Source of the DNA: CAWGCE01 sp964480915
GTDB lineage: Bacteria; Planctomycetota; Planctomycetia; Pirellulales; Pirellulaceae
Assembly: GCA_964480915.1 (NCBI GenBank)
Contig: CAYZRS010000075.1
Location: 1 to 21,480 of the forward strand
DNA length: 21,480 nt
Reading direction: 5' to 3'
Shown here: one piece after another, positions 9,401-16,621 of the stretch
Numbering within the stretch: position 1 is the stretch's first letter
Layout of the letters: every line of letters starts with the position of its first letter
The notes under the pieces: model-generated
What the model saw: only the letters and a program-made list of their open reading frames with translations
Database searches by the model: none
What the model was told of the DNA's origin: nothing
Translations under genes and position numbers: made by a program

Positions 9401-10327
9401 TTCACCGTCGAACGAATTGGAGTGAACGTTGCAGAATCCCAATCGATCGTCGATTGGGAAATTGTCGGCAGTGGGGCCAACCCGGCCGATGCGAATGATT
9501 TCCCCGGTGGCGTCCTTCCGGCCGGCACGCTGACATTCGCCCCGGGCGAATCCTCAAGAACCATAACGATCGCAACGAACGACGACGCCTTCTTCGAATC
9601 GGATGAGACGTTCGATTTTGTCGTCAATGCCGCGGGCGGAATCCCGATCGCCACGGCAACCATCATCAACAACGACACTGCCACCATGATCGATGGCGAT
9701 TTCGATAATGATGGCGACTACGACTGTGATGACATCGACATGCTCGTCGACAACATTGCTAACCAGACGAACGTCGCTCAATTCGACCTCAATGGCGACG
9801 CCGCACTGACGCTTGAAGACCGTGATGAATGGCTGGCCGCCGCCGGCGCCATCAACCTAACCTCGGGCAATGCTTACATCGTCGGCGATGCCAATCTTGA
9901 CGGTGCCGTGAACGGTGCCGACTTCATCGTGTGGAACTCGAATAAATTCAGCTCCAATACAGGCTGGTGTGGCGGCGACTTCAATGCGGATGGGTTTACG
10001 AACGGAGCCGATTTCATTCTGTGGAATGCGAATAAGTTCACAACCGCCGATGCCTCCAGCCTCATCGGCTCCCCAGCCACGTCGCCCGATTCAAGTATCT
10101 TGGCGCAAATGGAATCTCGTCGAGAGGTGCCACTGGCAACTCGACCTTTAACCGCAGGGATTGTCTACCATCGTCCGGCGCACGGAGCCAGTTCGGTTCG
10201 CCGCATTGACCTGGCGATCCATGATTGGAGCCCGTCCGAGACAACAATGTCGGAAGATCAACTGGACGAACTGGCGCTCGAGACAGCGTCGGCGCCCGAC
10301 TTCCATGGCTTCGCCATGACTCGGTAA
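6401..10327 (+). CDS. Large secreted LEPR-XLL metzincin-type metalloprotease with PPC-like, Calx-beta, Reelin-like and dockerin-like modules
   Basis: A 1308-residue modular protein, probably exported. The LEPR-XLL signature LESRRLL is at 22-28 after a basic start. A zinc protease domain spans about 50-270: HEVGHMLGLTH gives ligands His212, His216, His222 and catalytic Glu213, and IMGAAF supplies a Met-turn at Met245. A PPC-like beta domain follows (about 290-420). Then come Calx-beta 1 (437-560), a Reelin-type half module VRWRQ...WAIDNISL (584-606), another half beginning DNFD (613-725), Calx-beta 2 (731-833), a second pair of halves (844-868, 875-985) and Calx-beta 3 (999-1094). Residues 1098-1213 hold dockerin-like Asp-rich loops (GDFDNDGDYDCDD, GDANLDGAVNGADF, GDFNADGFTNGADF). 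A tail of about 95 residues has no anchor. GAGG sits just upstream of the ATG. Substrate and export route are unknown. Confidence 0.88.
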   Translation: MARRTKSRNAFRGNQLQGVETLESRRLLSVNSPDRDQVEEKDFPLDETDWTVPDFPSRLGSYDPAEIFNLQSKPDSDFTIYIDVDGHVTTNTIWNSNYGIDPIVSPPFDLDGDPSSFSQIELERILISWQETAEDFAPFDVNVTTRDPGLDALVDSGGGDTTWGARAVVTSDTFANCGCGGHAFLNTFDDDADTPTFVYNLGPGVLGETVSHEVGHMLGLTHDGNSGAEYYPGHGSGDTSWGTIMGAAFNENVTQWNDGDYFDAGNNEDDLSVITGSNGFGYRADDFGDSTASANPISVSGGNSVHAYGIIETGSDRDYFEFETGAGNISFDIDPLGVKPNLDIFAALYDASGNVVQFSNTSSQLEANISANVAAGTYYLRVEGVGSDAVYNAGNDTVNDPTIKPWESSNPTGYSDYGSLGQYTVNGSIVPVGGNTFSIAATDAVKLEGQTGQQAFAFTVTRTGDLNTIASVAFDVTDTLPTVVGQSNPDLATMSDFAAGTAFSGMLLFNAGVETETLIFQVQGDSDFELDEYFDVTLSDATPGWTIAGSQATGTILSDESQIGVSSLSTEDNVNEGPYDGALVRWRQLAAAGPGFDEWAIDNISLTNSTLTDNFDPIDNSNWTMISGGSVSNQFGGSGNALTFNDISDRRLVTNFLDASPGDVLSFDIIFGDGSNGGENVDAGEDVLLEYSLDGGSNWQQFDVFDTEDYTSWTSVQATLPTAIDTNPPSELTFEVQRIGGNTESATADWAVDFVGSSNPADASDFLGGVLPSGQVTFAAGESTSTITIQVNGDADIEADETFRVLLTGAGGAGSVTLDSSALVATGTINNDDAAYNVNQGSNAEYRLRQLDNSGSGWDNWGIDNFTITGGQLNDDFDPNIDLSQWNNVSLGTANTNFGGSGNSLSFDGDGERSISTDPITAASGDALSFDFIYGDDFNGGENPENGDEVVLEYSIDGGSNWVNLRTFPLNVVTWTTINQPIPANAIQPDVNLDEGSMFSFTVERIGVNVAESQSIVDWEIVGSGANPADANDFPGGVLPAGTLTFAPGESSRTITIATNDDAFFESDETFDFVVNAAGGIPIATATIINNDTATMIDGDFDNDGDYDCDDIDMLVDNIANQTNVAQFDLNGDAALTLEDRDEWLAAAGAINLTSGNAYIVGDANLDGAVNGADFIVWNSNKFSSNTGWCGGDFNADGFTNGADFILWNANKFTTADASSLIGSPATSPDSSILAQMESRREVPLATRPLTAGIVYHRPAHGASSVRRIDLAIHDWSPSETTMSEDQLDELALETASAPDFHGFAMTR
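8150..9682 (+). repeat. Two-unit internal repeat (period 262-267 codons) in the metalloprotease gene
   Basis: Each unit contains a short RWRQ/RLRQ...W(A/G)IDN segment, a DxFD...LEYS(L/I)DGGSNW segment and a Calx-beta domain ending TI(I)NND. Landmarks: Arg587 pairs with Arg849, Asp613 with Asp875 (offset 262) and Phe734 with Phe1001 (offset 267). Unit 1 runs from about 8150 to 8935, unit 2 from about 8936 to 9682. The repeat is clear in protein and diverged in DNA, so it is not a recent duplication. Confidence 0.75.
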
Positions 10328-10337
10328 AACAGGACGC

Positions 10338-10383
10338 GAGACCGAAGAAACTGCCACCTGACCTAGTTGCTTACGTCGGTCTC
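10338..10383. repeat. 8-bp inverted repeat between convergent genes
   Basis: GAGACCGA (10338-10345) and TCGGTCTC (10376-10383) are perfect inverted copies around 30 bases. They lie 10 bases after the stop of the metalloprotease gene, in the 170-bp gap where it converges with prmC. The stem may help end transcription, but no T-run follows. Confidence 0.4.
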
Positions 10384-10456
10384 CCACAGGCCGCAGGTTT
10401 TCGGCCCAGGCTTGCACCACGCGGCCACCGTGAAGCACCGGGGCGAGATCCGGCCT

Positions 10457-10470
10457 GCGCCGTGCGGCGC
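10457..10470. terminator. GC-rich hairpin in the convergent gap, possible bidirectional terminator element
   Basis: GCGCCG and CGGCGC form a perfect palindrome with 2 bases between (realistically 5 bp around a 4-base loop). A smaller GGCCG/CGGCC stem lies at 10389-10406. The gap separates two genes that converge (stops at 10327 and 10498), where a terminator is expected. There is no T-tract, so Rho-independent function is uncertain. Confidence 0.35.
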
Positions 10471-10497
10471 ATCGTCCGGCAAGTGAGAACACCTGCC

Positions 10498-11376
10498 TCA
10501 GATTCGTGGAGCGTAAACGACACGAGCGAGTTGCGCCAGATCTTTCACCGTTTGCGGATCGCCGAACTGGCTGCATCGGGCAAACTGCTCGTGCACGATT
10601 TCCTCAATCATCGGACTGATCTCAAGAATCAGGTAGCCGTCCGGTTTGAGTCGAGCTGCCGCCTGCAGGATCAGCCGTTCGATGATCTCAGCACCAGTAG
10701 GTCCGCCGACGAGCGCGAGCTTGGGTTCATAGTCGCGAACGCTGGGGTCGAGCTCCGAATATTCCGCTGCGCTGACGTAGGGTGGATTGCTAAGCACAAA
10801 GTCGAACGTCGGACCGGCCGGAATGGATTCGAGTAAGTCGGTCGATACGAACTGAATTCGATCGCCAACCTGGTGTTTTTCAGCGTTGCTTTTGGCAACT
10901 TCGATCGCAGCGTCACTAAGGTCAGTGGCGGTAACTTGGGCCTGATTTAATTCGGCCGCTGCGCAGACGGCCAAGATGCCGCTACCTGTTCCCACGTCTG
11001 CAATCTTCAGCTCGAGCGTCCGATCGCTGCCGACCAAATCCAAGAGAGTCGTGAGAATGAACTCGGTTTCCGGCCGCGGTATCAAGACATCAGGCGTGAC
11101 ACGAAAATCACGTGAGTAAAATTCGCGACGCCCGACAAGGTAGGCGACAGGCGTCCCCTCTGCGCGACGGCGAACCAGCTCGCGAAACGCCGTGCGCACT
11201 CGGTCATCGGCCAATTCGTTGAAAGCCGTATATAGATCGATGCGACTGCAGCCTCGGGCTGACGCCAGCAAGACTTCCGCATCCAAACGTGGATTCTCCG
11301 CGTCGCTGGACGACAGATAGTCGGTCGTCCACTCAAGCAGCCGAAGAATCGTCCATTGTTCCGTTCCGCTGGACAT
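10498..11376 (-). CDS. prmC: Peptide chain release factor N5-glutamine methyltransferase
   Basis: Methylates the glutamine of the GGQ motif in release factors RF1 and RF2, tuning translation termination in the cytosol. It has 292 residues, the normal length. The helical N-terminal domain (1-80) is followed by the conserved VGRREFYSRDF...LIPRPETE segment (81-105). The SAM-binding loop is ADVGTGSGI (126-134). The catalytic NPPY is at 197-200 and the following YVSAAEY...DYEPKLAL is typical. The start is ATG at 11376 with AGAGG a few bases upstream. In many bacteria prmC follows prfA; here the gene upstream on the strand is a lipoprotein gene 148 bp away and no release-factor gene is in the window, so its partner lies elsewhere. 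Confidence 0.95.
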   Translation of the reverse strand: MSSGTEQWTILRLLEWTTDYLSSSDAENPRLDAEVLLASARGCSRIDLYTAFNELADDRVRTAFRELVRRRAEGTPVAYLVGRREFYSRDFRVTPDVLIPRPETEFILTTLLDLVGSDRTLELKIADVGTGSGILAVCAAAELNQAQVTATDLSDAAIEVAKSNAEKHQVGDRIQFVSTDLLESIPAGPTFDFVLSNPPYVSAAEYSELDPSVRDYEPKLALVGGPTGAEIIERLILQAAARLKPDGYLILEISPMIEEIVHEQFARCSQFGDPQTVKDLAQLARVVYAPRI

Positions 11377-11524
11377 ACTGCCTCTTTGTTTGCTGGTTCC
11401 ACAGGATGGTCCCGCATTCTAGCTAAGATTCCCGTTGGCGTTACCCAGACTTCGCGGGATTCAGAAGATTATCGGGCTCTTTTGGGCCGGCTCAGCAGTG
11501 AGTGAATCCGATGTTCGCATCCGC

Positions 11525-12184
11525 TTAAAAACCCATGAGCGTCGCATCTCGTCCGAAATCCTCGGCCGCATCGTAGGGGTAAAAATGCCGCGCCACTTTG
11601 GACCCGATCAAATCGACAAACTGGCGGCGAAAGTCGGCTTCGGAAGTATCGGCCACATGGCGACCGCCGGTGATAGGCCATTCGATCGTCGGGGGCGTTT
11701 GATTGTAGACAATCGAGTCGCTCGTATTCAGATCGTAAACGGAAACTTCCAAGTCGGCTCGACCCTTAAAGAGCGTCTTGCCTTCGTACAGCGAGAAGTT
11801 TAACAGATCGATCGCCACGACAGCTTGCGCTCCCACGCCCTGCCCGACCTCTCGATAGTCGATCTGGTTCCAGTCGTGCCGGTCCATCCAATCGACAATT
11901 TCCTGCCTTGGAACGAGCGTGATATCAGCAACGTTCTTTTGTAGGTATCGCTCGACGCGAGCTGCAATCTGATCGGCCGCCGAAGATGGACCAAACGACG
12001 ACGACTGCGAAATGCAGATGACGGCAACCCGCTGTTCCGCCAGACCGTCGTAACGGGCCGGCACAAAATTCCCCATGCTGGCGTTGAGCACGTTCGCCAA
12101 CAAACCGACGCAGCCGCTACAGGAAATGATCACGGTCGCCGCTAGGAGACAGATACAGCACGAAATAGAACGATGGAACGACAT
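11525..12184 (-). CDS. Small predicted lipoprotein, CsgG/TolB-N-like fold possible
   Basis: Unnamed protein of 219 residues. The chosen ATG (12184) begins a lipoprotein signal: basic MSFHR, hydrophobic CICLLAATVII, then IISC with Cys22 or SGC with Cys25 as the lipidated residue. AAGG lies 7 bases before this ATG. The frame continues to 12277, but the extra 31 residues would bury the signal. The mature part (about 35-219) includes RVAVICISQSSS, a segment PRQEIVDWMDRHDW and REVGQGVGAQAVVAIDLLNF. This alternation of strands, a helix and a ubiquitous V-x-AIDL strand recalls CsgG or TolB-N-like periplasmic domains, but that is a guess. It lies downstream of ymdB (247-bp gap) on the same strand. 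Likely location: inner or outer membrane, periplasmic face. Confidence 0.75.
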   Translation of the reverse strand: MSFHRSISCCICLLAATVIISCSGCVGLLANVLNASMGNFVPARYDGLAEQRVAVICISQSSSFGPSSAADQIAARVERYLQKNVADITLVPRQEIVDWMDRHDWNQIDYREVGQGVGAQAVVAIDLLNFSLYEGKTLFKGRADLEVSVYDLNTSDSIVYNQTPPTIEWPITGGRHVADTSEADFRRQFVDLIGSKVARHFYPYDAAEDFGRDATLMGF

Positions 12185-12199
12185 AGGATGCCTTTGGCA

Positions 12200-12259
12200 A
12201 TAGCTACGTATGCAAAATGACGAAGGAGGAGCCGAGAGGAGTCGCGAAACTGTAGCTAT
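12200..12259. repeat. 8-bp inverted repeat upstream of the lipoprotein gene
   Basis: ATAGCTAC (12200-12207) and GTAGCTAT (12252-12259) are perfect inverted copies 44 bases apart, 16-75 bases before the lipoprotein start. The interval is purine-rich (GGAGGAGCCGAGAGGAG). It may be an operator or leader stem. Nothing else is seen in the 247-bp gap 12185-12431. Confidence 0.35.
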
Positions 12260-12431
12260 CCGTCGGCCTAAGAACAAGAGCTAGCCAAGAGCCCGCCTCG
12301 AAGACGGCTTGTGAGCCTAATGAACGGTGGAAAATCGGGCCCAGAAAGTTGGCGACCGTTCCGGAAGGGAGTTCTGCCTGCTGTCACAGCGACGCTGGCA
12401 TCGTCGATCGATGCTTGGAGTCGCAAGAGAC

Positions 12432-13259
12432 TCAATCGAAATTCGCGGAACCGTGCTTTCGGCGCAGCTTGTCGGCTTGATCCTGATTTAGTTCAATCCG
12501 TTTCACCGAACTGGCGCGCCCCGTTTTGTCGTCAAGAACGATCAGTGTTCCCAGCAACCGTGGGTCGCCATCGGCCACATCAAAGGAGGTCGGATTAAAC
12601 GTCATCGTCGTTTCCAACACGCGATCTATCCGTCGCCCCAAGATGCTCAAGTACGGACCGGTCATCCCGATATCACATTGAAAGGCGGTTCCGTGGGGCA
12701 AAATTTGTTCGTCGGCGGTCGGGACGTGCGTATGGGTCCCCAAGATCGAAGTCACTCGCCCATCCAGATGCCGACCCATCAGCTGCATATCACTGGTCGC
12801 TTCGGCGTGAAAATCGACCATGATCACCTTGACCGTCTTCGGCAGTTTCGCGAGCAATTGGTCGGCGCATGCAAAGGGGCAATCGACCGGCTTCATGAAA
12901 ACGCGGCCGATCAAGCTGATGACCGCCACATCGACGTCGTTCCCCGCCTTCAAGATCGTCATTCCGCGGCCGGGCGCCGACTTAGGGAAATTGGCCGGTT
13001 TGAGGATCCGATTTTCCGATTCGAGCAGCGGTATGATCTGCCGACGACGATAAATGTGATCACCGAGCGTGATGCAGTCGGCGCCGGCAGCGAGCATTTC
13101 TCGATAGCCTTCTGGCGTGATCCCCGACCCGGCCGCCGAGTTCTCACCGTTGACGACAACGAAGTCAAGTTTTTCACTCTTCCGCAACGCTGGCAGGGCA
13201 ACATTTAGAATCTGCCGGCCCGGTTTGCCCACCACGTCGCCAATATGAAGAACACGCAT
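12432..13259 (-). CDS. ymdB: YmdB-type metallophosphoesterase (TIGR00282 family)
   Basis: Predicted cytosolic metal-dependent phosphodiesterase of 275 residues. In Bacillus subtilis the homologue hydrolyses 2',3'-cyclic nucleotides and affects RNase Y-dependent transcripts. Family landmarks are clear: GDVVGKPGR (7-15, Asp8), NGENSAAGSG (37-46, Glu39/Asn40), DFHAEATS (149-156, His151), GTHTHVPTAD (174-183, His176/His178) and GMTGP. The third block reads LGDHIYRR (65-72): Asp67 replaces the asparagine normally in the GNH signature. The ATG lies 9 bp after the rny stop codon with GAGA just upstream, so the two are almost surely cotranscribed. Length is normal. I am confident of the family; the effect of the Asn-to-Asp change is unknown. 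Confidence 0.93.
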   Translation of the reverse strand: MRVLHIGDVVGKPGRQILNVALPALRKSEKLDFVVVNGENSAAGSGITPEGYREMLAAGADCITLGDHIYRRRQIIPLLESENRILKPANFPKSAPGRGMTILKAGNDVDVAVISLIGRVFMKPVDCPFACADQLLAKLPKTVKVIMVDFHAEATSDMQLMGRHLDGRVTSILGTHTHVPTADEQILPHGTAFQCDIGMTGPYLSILGRRIDRVLETTMTFNPTSFDVADGDPRLLGTLIVLDDKTGRASSVKRIELNQDQADKLRRKHGSANFD

Positions 13260-13268
13260 GCAATCTCG

Positions 13269-14825
13269 CTATCTGGCGACTTCTGAAAATCGCGATTCCC
13301 GGATCAGTGTAACCTTGATCTCACCAGGATACGTCAGTCGCTCTTCAAATGCCTTAGCGATATCCCGACAAATCTTGGCCGCCGACGCGTCATCGGTCTT
13401 TTTGGAACTGGCGATGACGCGCAGTTCGCGGCCCGCCTGAACAGCGAACGCTTGGGTAACGCCATCAAACTCGTTGGCGATCGATTCGAGTTCTTCCATC
13501 CGTTTGATGTATCGCTCCAGCGTCTCTCGTCGAGCGCCTGGACGAGATGCACTACTGGCGTCGGCCGTTGCTACCAACATCGTATACGGATATTCGGTCA
13601 CAATCTCGTCATGGTGTCCAAACGCGGCATGAACAACTTCTGGCCCTTCACCGTTGCGTTTGAGAATATCGGCACCAATCTTCGGATGCCCACCTTCCAT
13701 CTCGTGATCGGCCGCTTTCCCCAGATCGTGCAACAGTCCGCAGCGTCTGGCGAGGACTCCATCGAGTCCCATCATCTCGGCCAACATCCCCGAAACGAAC
13801 GCGACTTCGATCGAATGCCGTAGGACGTTTTGGCTATAGCTGGTGCGAAAGTGCAAGCGTCCCAGCATCATGATGATTCGTTCATTCAAGCCGTGAACGT
13901 CGGCTTCTTGAGCCGCATCTTCGCCCTGCTTTTTGATGAATTCGTCAACCTCCGTACGCGTCTCTGCGACAACCTCTTCGATTCGAGACGGGTGGATACG
14001 ACCATCCGCAATCAGGCTTGCCAGCGATCTTCGCGCCACCTCACGTCGTACTGGGTCGAAACCACTAACGACGACGACGCCAGGCGTATCATCAATTATG
14101 ACATCGATGCCAGTCTCTTTCTCAAAAGTACGGATGTTGCGACCTTCGCGGCCGATGATTCGTCCCTTCATCTCGTCGTTGGGGATGCCGACGGTACTTG
14201 TGGTCGATTCGGCGGTGTGCTGAGCCGCGTAACGCTGCAGCGCAATGAGCAGCATCTCGCGTCCCTGCTCTCGACACGTCTCTTCGACCTTTTTCTTGTG
14301 CTTCTGGATCAGTGTGCCGCACTCCGACACCAATTCTCGATCCAACATTTCCAGCAGTCGATCGGTCGCCTCCTCTTTGTTCAGTCCGGATAACTCGTGC
14401 AGAGTCTGCCGCTGCACGTCGAGCAGCTTATCTAACTCGAGCCCGCGACTATCAAGGTCCTCTAGTTTCTCCGCGACGCGACGCTGCGTCCCCTCGACAA
14501 TCCGTTCTTGTTTGAGCAGGTGATCGGCTTTCTTGTCGGCCGATTCTTGGCGACGATCCAAGACACGTTCCCGCTCGCGCAGCTCGTCACGCAGTCGGTT
14601 GATTTCCGCTTCCAGAGTTCCCTTCTCGCGGATCATCGTCTCTTTAATTTCAAGTTCGGCCTCTTTCTTGCGATTGGCCACTTCTTGATTTGCTTGATCG
14701 ATGATTTGCCGAGCTTCAGCATCCGCTTCGCGGCCTCTTAGTCGATCAAGGAATTTAACGGCCAGCGCACCGAGAATGGTAGCGCCGCCGATCATGACTA
14801 ACGTAAAGACTTCGCTTTCCGGCAC
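13269..14825 (-). CDS. rny: Ribonuclease Y
   Basis: Membrane-anchored endoribonuclease that starts mRNA decay in bacteria lacking or supplementing RNase E. It has 518 residues, the usual size. A single N-terminal membrane helix (about 6-25) is followed by a long charged coiled coil (about 30-200) rich in Glu, Lys and Arg. The KH domain carries IGREGRNI (224-231). The HD domain carries His335-equivalent LRHS and the metal-binding HDLGKAADHE (His366/Asp367). The start is GTG at 14825 with GAGG about 9 bases upstream; an ATG at 14792 would cut into the membrane helix and is less likely. ymdB follows after 9 bp, the same gene order as in Bacillus. The leader can form stable hairpins (see 14861-14964). 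Confidence 0.96.
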   Translation of the reverse strand: MPESEVFTLVMIGGATILGALAVKFLDRLRGREADAEARQIIDQANQEVANRKKEAELEIKETMIREKGTLEAEINRLRDELRERERVLDRRQESADKKADHLLKQERIVEGTQRRVAEKLEDLDSRGLELDKLLDVQRQTLHELSGLNKEEATDRLLEMLDRELVSECGTLIQKHKKKVEETCREQGREMLLIALQRYAAQHTAESTTSTVGIPNDEMKGRIIGREGRNIRTFEKETGIDVIIDDTPGVVVVSGFDPVRREVARRSLASLIADGRIHPSRIEEVVAETRTEVDEFIKKQGEDAAQEADVHGLNERIIMMLGRLHFRTSYSQNVLRHSIEVAFVSGMLAEMMGLDGVLARRCGLLHDLGKAADHEMEGGHPKIGADILKRNGEGPEVVHAAFGHHDEIVTEYPYTMLVATADASSASRPGARRETLERYIKRMEELESIANEFDGVTQAFAVQAGRELRVIASSKKTDDASAAKICRDIAKAFEERLTYPGEIKVTLIRESRFSEVAR

Positions 14826-14860
14826 GGCCCTGTACCTCGTGGTCAGTCAGGGCGAATGGG

Positions 14861-14964
14861 CGAGCTTCGTGCTCGACGTGGAACCGAATTATCGCGAATC
14901 AAAGAGTCCGTGGATCTCGAACCGTAGCATTCCCCCAGTTGATGTCCTGGGATCTACGGCCCGA
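14861..14964 (-). promoter_or_regulatory. Structured 5' leader of rny: two predicted RNA hairpins
   Basis: On the minus-strand RNA, bases 14964-14954 pair with 14927-14917 over 11 bp, including two adjacent G-U pairs. A 2x6 internal loop is followed by an inner 5-bp stem CCCAG/CUGGG (14951-14947 with 14938-14934) closed by an 8-base loop. The two G-U pairs would be A-C mismatches on the plus-strand RNA, so the fold favours the rny sense strand. A second stem CGAGC/GCUCG with a 5-base loop lies at 14875-14861, 36 bases before the GTG. By analogy, RNase E autoregulates through leader hairpins; a like role here is inference. The large hairpin also overlaps the end of a doubtful open frame (14899-15255). 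Confidence 0.5.
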
Positions 14965-15255
14965 CAATTTGGTCATCATCCGGTCTCTTTCTGCATCGAG
15001 GCTAATTCGCGCGAGACGCGAACGCTGAAATCGGCGAACAGGAACTGGTGAGAAGCGAACGGCAAATCGTTCGCCCCCAACACATTCCGTAAAGCATCGC
15101 CGAATCTCACGCGGCAGAAACGAACTCAATTGGGCCAAGAAGCCGCCCGAATAGTTCGACTGCGCATTCAAATCGCGCAACGAAACGGCACCCCAAAGCG
15201 GGCGCCACATCGCGCAAATCAAAATGCAAAAGAGTCGGAACATTAGTTTTAGCAT
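14899..15255 (-). CDS. Doubtful small hypothetical protein upstream of rny
   Basis: An open frame of 118 codons from ATG 15255 sits in the 744-bp gap between rny and tilS; the frame can be extended to a TTG at 15375. The first residues, MLKLMFRLFCILICAM, are hydrophobic like a signal peptide and GGTGGGC lies about 9 bases before the ATG. The rest is unusually rich in Arg with no motif I recognise (SFLPREIRRCF, RFSPVPVRRFQRSR). It ends inside the predicted rny leader hairpin. It may simply be leader sequence that happens to be open. Treat as hypothetical. Confidence 0.22.
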   Translation of the reverse strand: MLKLMFRLFCILICAMWRPLWGAVSLRDLNAQSNYSGGFLAQLSSFLPREIRRCFTECVGGERFAVRFSPVPVRRFQRSRLARISLDAERDRMMTKLSGRRSQDINWGNATVRDPRTL

Positions 15256-15406
15256 TGTTGCTTGCCCACCAAACTCATTGGCGAGCCAGTTTATCCACTT
15301 ACAATTATCTTCAGCGAAAATCTGATCCGAACGTCGCCACCCGAAGTGCTGCATTCGCTCCGAATCTACCTTCAAATGTAATTTTCAACCCGACAACGTC
15401 GAGCAA

Positions 15407-15422
15407 TCGAACTCTCGTTCGA
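15407..15422. repeat. Tight 6-bp hairpin upstream of tilS
   Basis: TCGAAC (15407-15412), loop TCTC, GTTCGA (15417-15422). It lies 148 bases before the tilS start, next to an AT-rich stretch (CATGTATAGTACAAATT) that could hold a promoter on either strand of this divergent region. No T-run follows. Nothing else is clear between 14965 and 15569 apart from the doubtful frame at 14899-15255. Confidence 0.35.
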
Positions 15423-15569
15423 CATGTATAGTACAAATTCCAATCAATTCCTGCAATTCCACGGGTTTAGGCAAACGTTTCCGTGCGCTGCCAACGCCAA
15501 TTGACTCGGTTTCCTGAATCCACATCTGATTCCATCCCATCAACGCCCCACTCGAATCGCACTCAGGCC

Positions 15570-16592
15570 ATGCAAAGTCCTGCCGAACAACTCGACACAA
15601 CGTTCGAACACGCCTGGCCCGTCGCCAAGTGGTCCGACTTCTGCGTCCTCGTCGGCGTCTCGGGCGGATCGGATAGTGTCGCCCTCTTGCAGTTACTCCA
15701 CCGTGCCAAGAAACGGGCCGATGCGTTGCAGGCAACGAAAGGAAATCTGGTCGTAGCTCACTTTGATCACCAAATACGCCCAGACTCCGCAAACGATGCA
15801 GATTGGGTTGGGCAACTGGCGACCGAATTCAAGTTGCCCATCGAACGGGGCCACGCAGTGGCGCCGATCACGAGCGAGCAAGAAGCTCGCGATGCCCGTT
15901 ACGCTTTCTTTGAAGCGGCCGCTGCTCGTGTCGGTGCGCGATACCTTGCCACAGGGCACACGGCCGATGACCAGGCGGAGACGATTTTGCACCACGTCCT
16001 GCGAGGAACAGGGCTCAGTGGGCTGGCGGGCATGCCTCGTATTCGGCCATTGAATCGATCGCTGACGTTGGTACGGCCGCTTCTGCGGTTGGAGCGCGCG
16101 AGCTTACGATCCTACCTGGCCAAGATCGGGCAAGCCTATCGCGATGACCCGTCGAACGAAGAATGCATCTACACCAGGAATCGAATCCGCCATGAGCTCC
16201 TCCCCCACCTAGAACAGCAGTACAACCCTGATGTCCGATCGGCGCTGTTGCGATTGGGAGAACTTGCCAAAGAGACGCAAGCGGAAGTGCTCTTCATCGT
16301 CGACCAGTTGGTGGCGGAAGTCGTCACTTTCGCAACCGACGGCAGCGTTTCGATTGACCTGAAGAAACTCAAGACGAGCCAACCATCGCCTCATCTGGCC
16401 CGCCAGGCTGGTGTGCGCATTTGGCAGAACCAAGGCTGGGCGCAAAGCGACATGTCGTTCGAAAGATGGAACGCACTGGCCGAATTCCTCTTGTCCGATG
16501 CTGCGTTGCCTCCGTTTGAGTTGCCCGGCAAAATACGGGTCGAATCGTTGGGAAACACCGCCCTCTTGTCCCCTTTCAAGCCGCGACAATAG
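15570..16592 (+). CDS. tilS: tRNA(Ile)-lysidine synthase
   Basis: Uses ATP and lysine to convert the wobble cytidine of the CAU-anticodon tRNA-Ile to lysidine so that it reads AUA; cytosolic and normally essential. It has 340 residues. The PP-loop ATPase motif SGGSDS is at 31-36 (LVGVSGGSDSVALL). HFDHQIRPDS comes next, then ATGHTADDQAETILHHVLRGTG, the classic TilS block for tRNA and adenylate binding. DPSNEECIYTRNRIRHELLP follows, which is also diagnostic. The C-terminal part is shorter than in E. coli TilS (about 430). A GTG at 15483 extends the frame by 29 residues with no conserved content; I prefer ATG 15570. It is divergent from rny, with 744 bp between the starts. Confidence 0.94.
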   Translation: MQSPAEQLDTTFEHAWPVAKWSDFCVLVGVSGGSDSVALLQLLHRAKKRADALQATKGNLVVAHFDHQIRPDSANDADWVGQLATEFKLPIERGHAVAPITSEQEARDARYAFFEAAAARVGARYLATGHTADDQAETILHHVLRGTGLSGLAGMPRIRPLNRSLTLVRPLLRLERASLRSYLAKIGQAYRDDPSNEECIYTRNRIRHELLPHLEQQYNPDVRSALLRLGELAKETQAEVLFIVDQLVAEVVTFATDGSVSIDLKKLKTSQPSPHLARQAGVRIWQNQGWAQSDMSFERWNALAEFLLSDAALPPFELPGKIRVESLGNTALLSPFKPRQ

Positions 16593-16621
16593 CTGCCTCC
16601 CAATGCGCGACGGGAGGGTCG

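Noticed and set aside
12185..12277. Longer start for the lipoprotein
   Set aside because: Puts 31 residues before a clear lipoprotein signal peptide.
12678..13208. 176-residue plus-strand open frame
   Set aside because: Antisense shadow of ymdB.
13830..14393. 187-residue plus-strand open frame
   Set aside because: Lies wholly antisense to rny, whose KH and HD motifs are certain; no motif of its own.
14911..14922. tRNA-like T-arm (GGTTCGAGATCC on the minus strand)
   Set aside because: No matching acceptor or anticodon stems; the bases are used in the rny leader hairpin.
15420..15470. Minus-strand promoter TTGCAG - 17 - TACTAT
   Set aside because: Only 3/6 and 4/6 matches to sigma-70 boxes; too weak in a region where such matches are frequent.
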